Part shown: positions 8,761 through 16,364 of the stretch, one piece after another | Layout: each line of letters starts with the position of its first letter | How positions within the stretch are numbered: position 1 is the stretch's first letter | DNA from: an uncultured Ignavibacteria bacterium | GTDB lineage: Bacteria; Bacteroidota; Ignavibacteria; Tepidaquicellales; Tepidaquicellaceae | Direction: 5' to 3' | NCBI GenBank assembly: GCA_937924675.1 | Contig: CALEVL010000141.1 | Span: 1-29,349 of the forward strand | Length of the DNA: 29,349 nt | Program-made: the position numbers and the translations under genes | Notes under the pieces: model-generated | The model's database searches: none | Told to the model about the DNA's origin: nothing | The model's input: the letters and a program-made list of their open reading frames with translations, nothing else

Positions 8761-10098
8761 ATGGCAAAAGCAACAACCAAAGACAATCCCACAAAACTGC
8801 GTCTGAATGAGATTGAAAAGGAACTTGCAGGCCTTTCTGAACAAAGGAATGCGCTTGTTGCCCATTGGAATTTAGAGAAAGATCTAATCAATTCAATCCG
8901 TTCTGCTAAGGAAGAAATTGAATTACTCAAGACAGAAGCAGATAAGTTTGAACGGGAAGGAAATCTCGCTAAGGTTGCAGAACTAAGATATGGGAAGATC
9001 CCTGATGTTGAGAAAAATATTGCAGCAAAAACAGATGAACTGGCAAAGATCCAAAAGAATAACAAGATGCTTAAAGAGGAAGTTGATGCCGAAGATATTG
9101 CTGAAATAGTTTCAAAGTGGACAGGCATTCCTGTAACAAAGATGCTTGAAGGAGAAAGAGAAAAGCTTGTTCACATGGAAGATAATCTGAAGAACAGAGT
9201 GATCGGACAAGATGATGCAGTAATTGCAGTTTCAAATGCAATAAGAAGATCTCGTGCCGGACTTCAGGATGAGAACAGGCCGATTGGTTCATTCATATTT
9301 CTCGGAACTACAGGCGTTGGCAAAACAGAGCTTGCAAGAGCGTTAGCAGAGTTTCTCTTTGATGATGAAAAAGCTATTGTAAGAATAGATATGAGCGAGT
9401 ATATGGAGAAGCATTCTGTTTCACGGCTGATTGGTGCTCCTCCCGGCTATGTCGGATATGAAGAAGGCGGCCAGCTCACTGAAGCAGTTAGAAGAAAACC
9501 ATACAGTGTAGTATTGCTTGATGAGATTGAGAAGGCTCATCCTGATGTATTCAATATTTTACTCCAGGTTCTTGATGAAGGAAGACTCACAGACTCAAAA
9601 GGAAAGACGGTCAACTTCAAGAACACTATCATCATCATGACTTCTAATCTCGGTTCTCATCTGATTCAAGAGAAGCTTCAGGTTATTACTCCTGAAAACA
9701 GAGATCAGATCATCGGTGAACTTCGTGTGCAATTGATGGATATGCTTAAAGCCACAATACGCCCGGAGTTTCTGAACAGGGTTGATGAGATAATAGTATT
9801 CAAACCATTGACGGAGAAAGAGATCAGACAAATCGTAGATCTTCAGCTTAAATATCTTCAGGACAGAGTTGAAAGGAATAATATGAAACTCATTATTGAT
9901 GATGATGTTAAGGATTGGCTGGGCAAACTTGGATATGATATAGCTTATGGCGCAAGACCGCTTAAGAGAACAATTCAGAAGCACATGGTCAATGTTCTGT
10001 CAGAAAGAATTCTTAGTGCGGATTTTCTTCCGGGTGATGTAATACATGTGCATCTGAATAAGCAAGGACTGATTGATTTTGCAAAGGATCCATCCTGA
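8761..10098 (+). CDS. NBD2-only ClpB-like AAA+ ATPase (lacks N-domain and NBD1)
   Basis: The 445-aa protein matches only the C-terminal half of the ClpB/Hsp104 disaggregase. Residues 1-120 are the second part of the middle-domain coiled coil, including the LAKVAELRYGKIP segment. They are followed by IVSKWTGIPV and a complete second ATPase domain: Walker A GTTGVGKT (K188), pore loop GYVGYEEGG (Y230), Walker B VVLLDE (D254, E255), sensor 1 near MTSNLGS and sensor 2 GARPLKR (R399). The N-terminal substrate domain and NBD1 (about 430 residues in E. coli ClpB) are missing. An in-frame stop at 8746 and the non-coding look of 8576-8760 show that they are not simply upstream. All motifs of the remaining half are intact, and a -7 element precedes the gene. 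I infer a functional standalone module, but a gene remnant is possible. The symbol is left blank because this is not a full ClpB. Confidence 0.85.
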   Translation: MAKATTKDNPTKLRLNEIEKELAGLSEQRNALVAHWNLEKDLINSIRSAKEEIELLKTEADKFEREGNLAKVAELRYGKIPDVEKNIAAKTDELAKIQKNNKMLKEEVDAEDIAEIVSKWTGIPVTKMLEGEREKLVHMEDNLKNRVIGQDDAVIAVSNAIRRSRAGLQDENRPIGSFIFLGTTGVGKTELARALAEFLFDDEKAIVRIDMSEYMEKHSVSRLIGAPPGYVGYEEGGQLTEAVRRKPYSVVLLDEIEKAHPDVFNILLQVLDEGRLTDSKGKTVNFKNTIIIMTSNLGSHLIQEKLQVITPENRDQIIGELRVQLMDMLKATIRPEFLNRVDEIIVFKPLTEKEIRQIVDLQLKYLQDRVERNNMKLIIDDDVKDWLGKLGYDIAYGARPLKRTIQKHMVNVLSERILSADFLPGDVIHVHLNKQGLIDFAKDPS

Positions 10099-10140
10099 TT
10101 TTTTCATTCCATAATTGCCATCAATTCAATGATTTGACGA

Positions 10141-10977
10141 TTGATTAATTATACCGAAAATTATTTTGACTTAGAGATATTGCGGCTTTCCGAAATCAAG
10201 CTTCATGAAGCTACAGAAAATATCCGCCTGCGAAATATCTATAACAGGATTTCCAAGTCAAAGTACCTCTTTAATCCGGTTATTGTCGGTCGGCTTGATA
10301 ACGAGCTGATACTTCTTGACGGAGCAAACAGATACGGCTCTCTGAAGAGCATTGGGTGCAAATTAATTCTTGCTCAGGTGATTGATTACAAAAACAGAAG
10401 TCTGAAACTTGATAAATGGGACCACCTTGTATATGACTTTCCGATTGAACGGCTCAAATCTTTGTGCGGGCGTCTTGGACTTGAGTATAATCATATAGGA
10501 CATATGCACGGGCTAAAGGAGATCGAACAGAAATTTCATTACCTTCTCGCATCAGAACTTGACAGCGATGAAAACATAATTGTGAAGCTATCCCCTTCAA
10601 TGGATAAGATGATCAAAGAACTCGACAGCATTACAAAACTCTATTTTAAGAAATTTGATTTCGACAGGTCTGAAAGCGACATAAAATTTTCAGAACTTAG
10701 GAAGTATTCAAGACGCAAAGGGACTTTGATTGTTTTTCCAAGCTTTAAGAAGCACCATATTGTTGAGATCGCAAACAGTCCGTATCGTCTTCCGGCAGGA
10801 ATCTCCCGACACAAGGTTGTGAATCGAGTACTTCATGTCAAATACGAAATCAGAAAACTTATGAGTGAAACCAACATAAAGGGAAAGCAGGATGAGTTGC
10901 AGCAGCTTCTGACAGACAAGATAGACAAGAACAAAGTTAGGCAGTATCAGGAATCGGTTATTGTATTTGATGAATAA
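10141..10977 (+). CDS. ParB/Srx-fold protein of the SbnI/SerK free-serine kinase family
   Basis: This 278-aa protein has an N-terminal ParB-like fold: LSEIKLHEATENIRL, then NPVIVGRL and LLDGANRYGSLKSIGC. It is followed by a C-terminal domain with the segment RLPAGISRHKVVNRVL. This layout, and in particular the LHE (E23), DG-x-x-R (D60, R64) and PAG-[IV]-[ST]-R motifs, matches what I recall of staphylococcal SbnI and archaeal SerK, which phosphorylate free L-serine to O-phospho-L-serine. In SbnI the Glu of the LHE motif (E20) is reported as needed for activity. There is no ParB helix-turn-helix, so plasmid or chromosome partition is unlikely. It starts with TTG at 10141; an in-frame stop at 10135 excludes an earlier start. 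It lies 42 nt after the ClpB-like gene and 21 nt before the permease. The substrate is inferred. Confidence 0.7.
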   Translation: MINYTENYFDLEILRLSEIKLHEATENIRLRNIYNRISKSKYLFNPVIVGRLDNELILLDGANRYGSLKSIGCKLILAQVIDYKNRSLKLDKWDHLVYDFPIERLKSLCGRLGLEYNHIGHMHGLKEIEQKFHYLLASELDSDENIIVKLSPSMDKMIKELDSITKLYFKKFDFDRSESDIKFSELRKYSRRKGTLIVFPSFKKHHIVEIANSPYRLPAGISRHKVVNRVLHVKYEIRKLMSETNIKGKQDELQQLLTDKIDKNKVRQYQESVIVFDE

Positions 10978-10998
10978 GAATCGGAGAATGATCCTAAT

Positions 10999-12225
10999 TT
11001 GAGTCCTGAATTTTTCATTGCCAAAAGATATCTCTTCTCTAAGAAGAAATTCAATTTCATTACTGTTATCTCGTTGATTTCGGTGCTCGGTGTAACGGTT
11101 GGCGTAGCGGCATTAATCATTGTATTGTCGGTGTTCAACGGCTTCAGCAGTAAGGTTACCACCATGCTGATAAACTTTGATCCGCACATAAGAATTGAAG
11201 CAGCCGGGGAAGGCAAAGTTGCAGACTATGGAGAGCTTCAGAATAAGGTAAGGAGTCTTGGATATGAGAATGCATCTGCATACACTCTGAACAAGGGAAT
11301 GCTTGCCAACAATAAAACCAACGAAGTAGTATTCATAAAGGGTGTCGAGGCGGACGGAGTTTCAGCTGTTTCAGGGATCAAAGAACTAATAAGATTCGGA
11401 GAATTTGATGTAAGTGATGAAGGAGGTATAGGAGGTATAGTTATCGGATTCTCTTTGCTGAACAAGCTTAAATCAATGCCCGGTGATACTATCACGCTTT
11501 TGAGTCCTTTAGGACTTGAGAAATCGTTGACACAATTTGTTGATCCGAATTCCGGACAGTTCGTGATAAAGGGAGTTTACGATTCTGACAACAAAGAGTA
11601 TGACGGAAACTATGCATTCGTTTCAATCAGTTCATCACAGGAATTATTTGAGCTTGACGGGAAAGTAAATGGTATTGAAATGAGAATTCCTGACATCAGC
11701 AATTCTCAAAAGGAGAAAGAAAAACTGACACAATCTCTTGGCAGTGACTACAAAGTAATGACATGGTATGATCTGCATGAAGACTTTTATTCGATATTGA
11801 AAGTTGAGAGAATGACTGTATATCTTATCTTAAGCTTGATAATTGCAGTTGCGTCATTTAATATACTGGGCTCTCTTACAATGACAGTGATTGAGAAAAG
11901 ACGGGACATAGGCGTATTAAAAGCAATTGGTGCCACGGATGGTATGATAACAAGGATCTTCTTATACGAAGGAATTTCTGTCGGGCTGATCGGCATGCTT
12001 GCCGGTACAGTGATCGGCATTTTAGTTACACTCGGACAAAAGTACTTCCAGTTTTACAAGCTTGATCCGCTGATTTACAAGATTGATGCATTGCCGGTAG
12101 AGATGAGAATCATTGACCTGATACTTGTACCATTGGCTGCCTTTGCACTTTGCTTTCTGGCATCTCTTTATCCATCAAGGAGAGCGGCTTCACTTGAACC
12201 TGTTAGCGCAATAAGATGGGAATAG
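10999..12225 (+). CDS. lolE: LolC/LolE-family lipoprotein-releasing ABC transporter permease
   Basis: This 408-aa inner-membrane permease has the MacB/FtsX layout: a first membrane helix at about residues 20-50 (VISLISVLGVTVGVAALIIV), a large periplasmic domain with NGFSSKV and DPHIRI just after it, then three C-terminal helices starting near 270 (TVYLILSLIIAVASFNILGSL). The signature EKRRDIGVLKAIGAT and the ending SLYPSRRAASLEPVSAIRWE are typical of LolC/E. With LolD it extracts mature lipoproteins from the inner membrane for transfer to LolA. It starts with TTG at 10999 because the typical N-terminus (SPEFFIAKRYLFSKKKFNFI) begins there. Only one permease gene is present, so it may act as a homodimer or pair with a gene elsewhere. 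Confidence 0.88.
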   Translation: MSPEFFIAKRYLFSKKKFNFITVISLISVLGVTVGVAALIIVLSVFNGFSSKVTTMLINFDPHIRIEAAGEGKVADYGELQNKVRSLGYENASAYTLNKGMLANNKTNEVVFIKGVEADGVSAVSGIKELIRFGEFDVSDEGGIGGIVIGFSLLNKLKSMPGDTITLLSPLGLEKSLTQFVDPNSGQFVIKGVYDSDNKEYDGNYAFVSISSSQELFELDGKVNGIEMRIPDISNSQKEKEKLTQSLGSDYKVMTWYDLHEDFYSILKVERMTVYLILSLIIAVASFNILGSLTMTVIEKRRDIGVLKAIGATDGMITRIFLYEGISVGLIGMLAGTVIGILVTLGQKYFQFYKLDPLIYKIDALPVEMRIIDLILVPLAAFALCFLASLYPSRRAASLEPVSAIRWE

Positions 12226-12267
12226 AATCAGATTGTGTGTTTTCATTAAACGGAATGACTCAATAAA

Positions 12268-12963
12268 TTGCTTACGCTAAAAAATATTAAGAAATCGTAC
12301 GGACTTGCCGGTGCAGAGAGATTGCAAGTTCTCAAAGGCATTGACCTGCAAGTGGAAAAAAGTGAGATCGTTGCAATAGTCGGACAATCTGGTGCGGGAA
12401 AAAGCACACTGCTTCATATTATTGGAACTCTTGACAGACCTGACTCGGGCACTTATGAATTCAACGGCAATGAGATCATGCAGCTTAATGACAGAAAGAT
12501 TTCTGAATTCAGGAACAAAGAGATCGGATTCATATTTCAGTTTCATCATTTACTTCCGGAATTCACAGCACTTGAGAATGTAATGATCGCATCAATGATC
12601 GGGGGAAATGAAAATCGTGATGAGGCGGAGAGAATGCTTGCAGAAGTCGGGCTAAAAGACAGGGCAGAGCACAAACCGTCAGAACTATCCGGCGGTGAAT
12701 CGCAAAGAGTTGCAATAGCAAGATCGCTTGTTAATTCTCCCGGGTTGATACTTGCCGATGAACCGACAGGCAATCTGGATTCGGAAAATTCTGCAGCAAT
12801 CATTGAACTGATCTTTGATCTAAGAAAGAAACTTGATAAGACATTCATCATTGTTACTCATAACGAAGCATTTGCTTCAAGATGCGACAGAGTTATAAGT
12901 CTTAAAGATGGAAAAGTGACCGGCTCCAAATTGAATCGAACGGCAGAAGCAAATAACTCTTGA
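12268..12963 (+). CDS. lolD: LolD lipoprotein-releasing ABC transporter ATP-binding protein
   Basis: This 231-aa ABC ATPase powers the preceding LolC/E-type permease. Walker A is GQSGAGKST (K45), the Q-loop segment is FIFQFHHLLPEF, the ABC signature is LSGGESQ (about 140-146), Walker B is LILADEPTGNLD (D164, E165) and the switch His lies in VTHNE. The FHHLLPEFTALENV segment is characteristic of LolD rather than other MacB-type ATPases. It starts with TTG at 12268, 42 nt after the permease, and ends 9 nt before pstB. The neighbouring permease makes the Lol assignment stronger than sequence alone would. Confidence 0.9.
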   Translation: MLTLKNIKKSYGLAGAERLQVLKGIDLQVEKSEIVAIVGQSGAGKSTLLHIIGTLDRPDSGTYEFNGNEIMQLNDRKISEFRNKEIGFIFQFHHLLPEFTALENVMIASMIGGNENRDEAERMLAEVGLKDRAEHKPSELSGGESQRVAIARSLVNSPGLILADEPTGNLDSENSAAIIELIFDLRKKLDKTFIIVTHNEAFASRCDRVISLKDGKVTGSKLNRTAEANNS

Positions 12964-12972
12964 TTAGCTAAA

Positions 12973-13728
12973 ATGTCACATAAAATAAGAACAACAGGAC
13001 TTAATCTTTTTTACGGTAAGGCTCAGGCACTTTCCAACATTGACATTAAGATCAAGGAGAATCATGTTACAGCTTTGATCGGACCTTCAGGTTGCGGTAA
13101 ATCGACATTTCTCCGAACACTGAACAGACTCAATGATCTGATTGACTCAGTCAGAATAGAGGGTGAAGTGATAATTGGCGGTGAGAATATATATGACAAA
13201 GGAGTTGATGTTGTATCGCTTCGAAAACGAGTAGGAATGGTGTTTCAAAAATCCAATCCGTTTCCAAAATCAATTTATGAGAATGTTGCGTACGGACCGA
13301 GGATTAATGGTGTTAGCAAGAAGAAATTTCTTGATGAGATAGTTGAACACAGTTGCAGAAAAGCTGCAATATGGGATGAAGTAAAGGACCGGCTGAACGA
13401 CTCTGCAATGGGACTCTCAGGAGGCCAGCAGCAGAGAGTCTGTATTGCAAGAGCTCTTGCAGTTGAACCGGATGTATTGCTGATGGATGAACCTGCTAGC
13501 GCGTTGGATCCGATTTCGACTTCAAAAGTTGAAGAGTTGATTTATGAATTGAAAAAGAGTCTGACTATTGTCATAGTAACACACAACATGCAGCAGGCAG
13601 CAAGAGTGAGCGACTATTGCGCATTCTTTCTCATGGGCGAACTTATTGAGTATGAGGATACAGCAAAAATGTTCACTCGTCCCACGCATGAAAAAACACA
13701 GAATTATATTTCCGGAAGGTTCGGTTGA
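12973..13728 (+). CDS. pstB: phosphate ABC transporter ATP-binding protein PstB
   Basis: This 251-aa ATPase belongs to the high-affinity phosphate importer. It has the PstB N-terminus (LNLFYGKAQAL), Walker A GPSGCGKST (K43), the PstB-specific segment LRTLNRLNDLI, the MVFQKSNPFPKSIYENVAYGPR Q-loop region, signature LSGGQQQR (about 148-155) and Walker B VLLMDEPASALDP (D172, E173). The end, FTRPTHEKTQNYISGRFG, is typical. The substrate-binding protein PstS and permeases PstC/PstA are not upstream, where Lol genes are found instead, so they must be elsewhere or absent. phoU follows 44 nt later, the standard pairing, suggesting joint control by phosphate status. Confidence 0.95.
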   Translation: MSHKIRTTGLNLFYGKAQALSNIDIKIKENHVTALIGPSGCGKSTFLRTLNRLNDLIDSVRIEGEVIIGGENIYDKGVDVVSLRKRVGMVFQKSNPFPKSIYENVAYGPRINGVSKKKFLDEIVEHSCRKAAIWDEVKDRLNDSAMGLSGGQQQRVCIARALAVEPDVLLMDEPASALDPISTSKVEELIYELKKSLTIVIVTHNMQQAARVSDYCAFFLMGELIEYEDTAKMFTRPTHEKTQNYISGRFG

Positions 13729-13772
13729 TCCGGGCAGTACAAGTCATTTGACAAGAATTTAATACAACTGAT

Positions 13773-14465
13773 ATGTATCAATATTTGCAAGAAGAACTTG
13801 AACAGTTAAAGTCCAAGATCATCAGAATGGGCAGCCTTGTGGAAACACAAATAGGTGATTCATTCAGGGCATTATTCAGCGGTGATATTGAACTTTCTGA
13901 AGTGGTTATACAGAAAGATGACGAAGTAGACAAATTTGAAGTGAGGATCGACAAGCATTGTCAAAGGATCTTTGCACTAACACAACCAGTTGCATACGAC
14001 CTAAGACTCATAATGGCTTCATTGATGATCAATACAGATCTTGAAAGAATGGGTGACCTTGCAGTTAGTGTTTCACTGAAGACAAAGTATCTTCAGGACT
14101 ATGTTGACTTGCTTCACGAAATGAAGATCGATGAACTTGCCGGAAAAGTTCATACTATTATCAGAATGTCCATTGATTGCTTCGTAAACGGTGATTCTGA
14201 GCTGGCAAAGGAGATCATTCGTGTTGACAGAGAGATAGACCGGCTCGAATCTGAGATTTTCAATATGCTGACAGACAAAATGAAAGAGGATAATGAGATG
14301 ATAGTCCCTTGCTCACACATACTCACGCTAACAAGAAACATAGAGCGACTTGCCGATCATGCCGCAAATATTGCAGAGGATGTAATCTTCCTTATCGATG
14401 CAAAAATAATGAAACATGCAAAAGATTCACTGAACGATTCCCGTAAAGGAGAATCACAGAGCTGA
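13773..14465 (+). CDS. phoU: PhoU phosphate-signalling regulator
   Basis: This 230-aa all-helical protein has two tandem PhoU repeats. Each carries the metal-cluster type motif: IDKHCQRIFALTQPVAYDLR with DLERMGDLA in the first half, and SHILTLTRNIERLADHAANIAE in the second. PhoU links PstSCAB to the PhoR/PhoB two-component system and restrains phosphate uptake. It follows pstB by 44 nt and precedes an outer-membrane protein gene by 6 nt. The length is normal for the family. Assignment is firm; whether a PhoR/PhoB pair exists is not visible here. Confidence 0.94.
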   Translation: MYQYLQEELEQLKSKIIRMGSLVETQIGDSFRALFSGDIELSEVVIQKDDEVDKFEVRIDKHCQRIFALTQPVAYDLRLIMASLMINTDLERMGDLAVSVSLKTKYLQDYVDLLHEMKIDELAGKVHTIIRMSIDCFVNGDSELAKEIIRVDREIDRLESEIFNMLTDKMKEDNEMIVPCSHILTLTRNIERLADHAANIAEDVIFLIDAKIMKHAKDSLNDSRKGESQS

Positions 14466-14471
14466 ACTGAT

Positions 14472-16346
14472 ATGAAGTATGCCCTGATGGCGCTCATTTT
14501 GTTCGGATTTACTTCAATTGGATTTTCGCAGGAGTCTAAAACCGATTCAACCTCGAGGCAAAGAAAAGATACTCTCATCATCAGGGAATCCAAATTTGTT
14601 TCCGGCATTTCAAAACCGAACCGCTATGATTCCCTTTTCATCTGGAGTGACAGACGATCAATTTCAGAGGTCAGCAGCGAGCTTCCGGGCTTCTATGTTT
14701 ACAGATTCAATGACTTCGGAAGAAATTCAATCAATTTCAACGGCACTTCTGATAAAGAAATTGGCGTCTTACGCGACGGTATTCAGATCTACGATATCTA
14801 CTATGGCGGATTTGATCCTGCAAGCATTTCGATCAACGATATAGAGTCAATTGAAGAGATCAGTGCTGTTTCATCCTTTCTTTACGGAGTAACTTCCTCC
14901 GCAAAATCATTGAACTTTGTCACCAAAGACAAAATTCAAAGCAAACCATTCTCGCAATTCAGATTCTCACAGGACAGATTCAATTCACTTTTCGCAGATG
15001 TATTTTTTACTTTGCCTTTAACTAAGAAATACAGTTTAACAATGGGTGTTACGAAACACTCTACAGACGGCAGATACACCAATACTGTTTTTGATGTTTG
15101 GAACGGACGCATGAGATTCAACATGTTACTTTCTGACAAAATAAATCTGCGTGCAGACTTCTACTACAATGACATAGAAAGAGGACTTAACGAAGGACTT
15201 CAGTATAACGAAGATGTTAATGTGCTTGAAGATGAAGATGCATCAGTTAACAATCCATACTCAAACGAATCTATTGAGCAGCTTTATTTTGGCGCCGCAA
15301 TGACAGGGAAATTCTTTGGCAAGAATTCACTGACAAAACTTAACATTCATTCGTCGAATTCTTTAAGAAACTATTCTAATCTGATAATTGATTCAAGTCT
15401 TGTCAATGCAGGTTTTGGTGCGTCAGAAACTGTTCATTATATAGCAAACCTGATACAACTTTCTCAGGAAGGTAAGTTAAAGCTATCAAGAACTCTGACG
15501 ATGAATTTGTTCGGAATGTTTTCGGGTTATCAGAATCATTATGACAAGCCGGTTAGCTATGACAAGGAGAGACTTCAGTTTTCTTTAAAGGCAACTTTAG
15601 ACCATGACTATTTCAGATTCTCCGTGTTCGGCAACAATCCCGTATCGGATATTTCTTTTGACAATCTGAACAAAGGAGCAGAAGTTACATTCTTTGCAAT
15701 CAGAAATAGTTCTACTATCCTTTCAATTTATGGAGGAATCAATGAAACAACGAATCCGGTATTCGCATATGATCCATACACTGTGAGAAAGAGCTACATT
15801 GAAGCTGGCGCAGGATTTGAGTTGGATCATCAGTTAAGCATTTCACAAACTTTTTACAGGTCGTCACCTTCTTTCAGTGAAAACACGCAGTTCTCATTTC
15901 AGACACAATCATTCAATGGACTCAACACAAAGCTCAGCTTCAATGCTTTTCATTTCTATTCTGACATTTCGTACGGCTATGCAGAGTCAGATCTCTTTCC
16001 CGAACACAATCTCGTTTTTGATTTAAGTTACAGAAATTTCTTGTTTCTCAAAAAGCTGAACCTGCATACCGGATTCAGAGGAAGCTATCTGCGAAGAAGA
16101 TCAGTTGATTTTGTTTTTGATCAGAAGAAGAATGAGATAGTGTCATTAACTGACACTTTTAAGAGGGATGAATTCAATATTGATTTCTACTTGGGAGCAA
16201 GGATAGGCAGAGCAAATGTGAATCTGACACTTGCAAATCTGTTCAACAGTTTTTCCTATGGTGCAAATCTTTATCCGCAGGATAACCGCGGAGGATTTGT
16301 AAACGTGATCTCACGATTTTCTATTGTTTGGGATTTTATTGATTGA
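14472..16346 (+). CDS. outer-membrane beta-barrel protein with TonB-dependent-receptor-like plug
   Basis: This 624-aa exported protein has a signal peptide of about 20 residues (KYALMALILFGFTSIGFSQ). Residues 60-160 resemble a TonB-receptor plug: ISEVSSELPGFYVYRFNDFG, then IGVLRDGIQIYD, SINDIESIEEI and SFLYGVTSSAKSLNFVTK. The rest alternates aromatic and polar residues, as expected for barrel strands. There is no N-terminal carboxypeptidase-like domain and I see no clear TonB box. The size is close to small receptors such as BtuB; a Bacteroidota 'putative porin' (Porin_10-like) is the main alternative. It starts 6 nt after phoU, which strongly suggests co-transcription with pstB-phoU. A role in passage of phosphate or phosphorylated compounds across the outer membrane is inference from context only. 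Confidence 0.72.
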   Translation: MKYALMALILFGFTSIGFSQESKTDSTSRQRKDTLIIRESKFVSGISKPNRYDSLFIWSDRRSISEVSSELPGFYVYRFNDFGRNSINFNGTSDKEIGVLRDGIQIYDIYYGGFDPASISINDIESIEEISAVSSFLYGVTSSAKSLNFVTKDKIQSKPFSQFRFSQDRFNSLFADVFFTLPLTKKYSLTMGVTKHSTDGRYTNTVFDVWNGRMRFNMLLSDKINLRADFYYNDIERGLNEGLQYNEDVNVLEDEDASVNNPYSNESIEQLYFGAAMTGKFFGKNSLTKLNIHSSNSLRNYSNLIIDSSLVNAGFGASETVHYIANLIQLSQEGKLKLSRTLTMNLFGMFSGYQNHYDKPVSYDKERLQFSLKATLDHDYFRFSVFGNNPVSDISFDNLNKGAEVTFFAIRNSSTILSIYGGINETTNPVFAYDPYTVRKSYIEAGAGFELDHQLSISQTFYRSSPSFSENTQFSFQTQSFNGLNTKLSFNAFHFYSDISYGYAESDLFPEHNLVFDLSYRNFLFLKKLNLHTGFRGSYLRRRSVDFVFDQKKNEIVSLTDTFKRDEFNIDFYLGARIGRANVNLTLANLFNSFSYGANLYPQDNRGGFVNVISRFSIVWDFID

Positions 16347-16364
16347 TCTGATCATCCGATCAGA
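16347..16364. terminator. hairpin between convergent genes (possible bidirectional terminator)
   Basis: TCTGATC-atcc-GATCAGA is a perfect 7-bp stem with a 4-nt loop. It begins immediately after the stop codon of the outer-membrane protein gene and covers the stop codon of the convergent GT9 gene. There is no long T-run on either side, so intrinsic termination is not certain, but the location is what a shared terminator would need. Confidence 0.45.

Noticed and set aside
8761..10098. ClpB pseudogene remnant
   Set aside because: Every NBD2 motif is intact over 445 codons, a start codon and -7 element are in place, and the DNA before it shows no decayed NBD1. It cannot be fully excluded.
10141..10977. 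ParB chromosome-partition protein
   Set aside because: Only the ParB/Srx-like N-terminal fold is present. There is no helix-turn-helix or ParA neighbour, and the C-terminal half fits the SbnI/SerK family.
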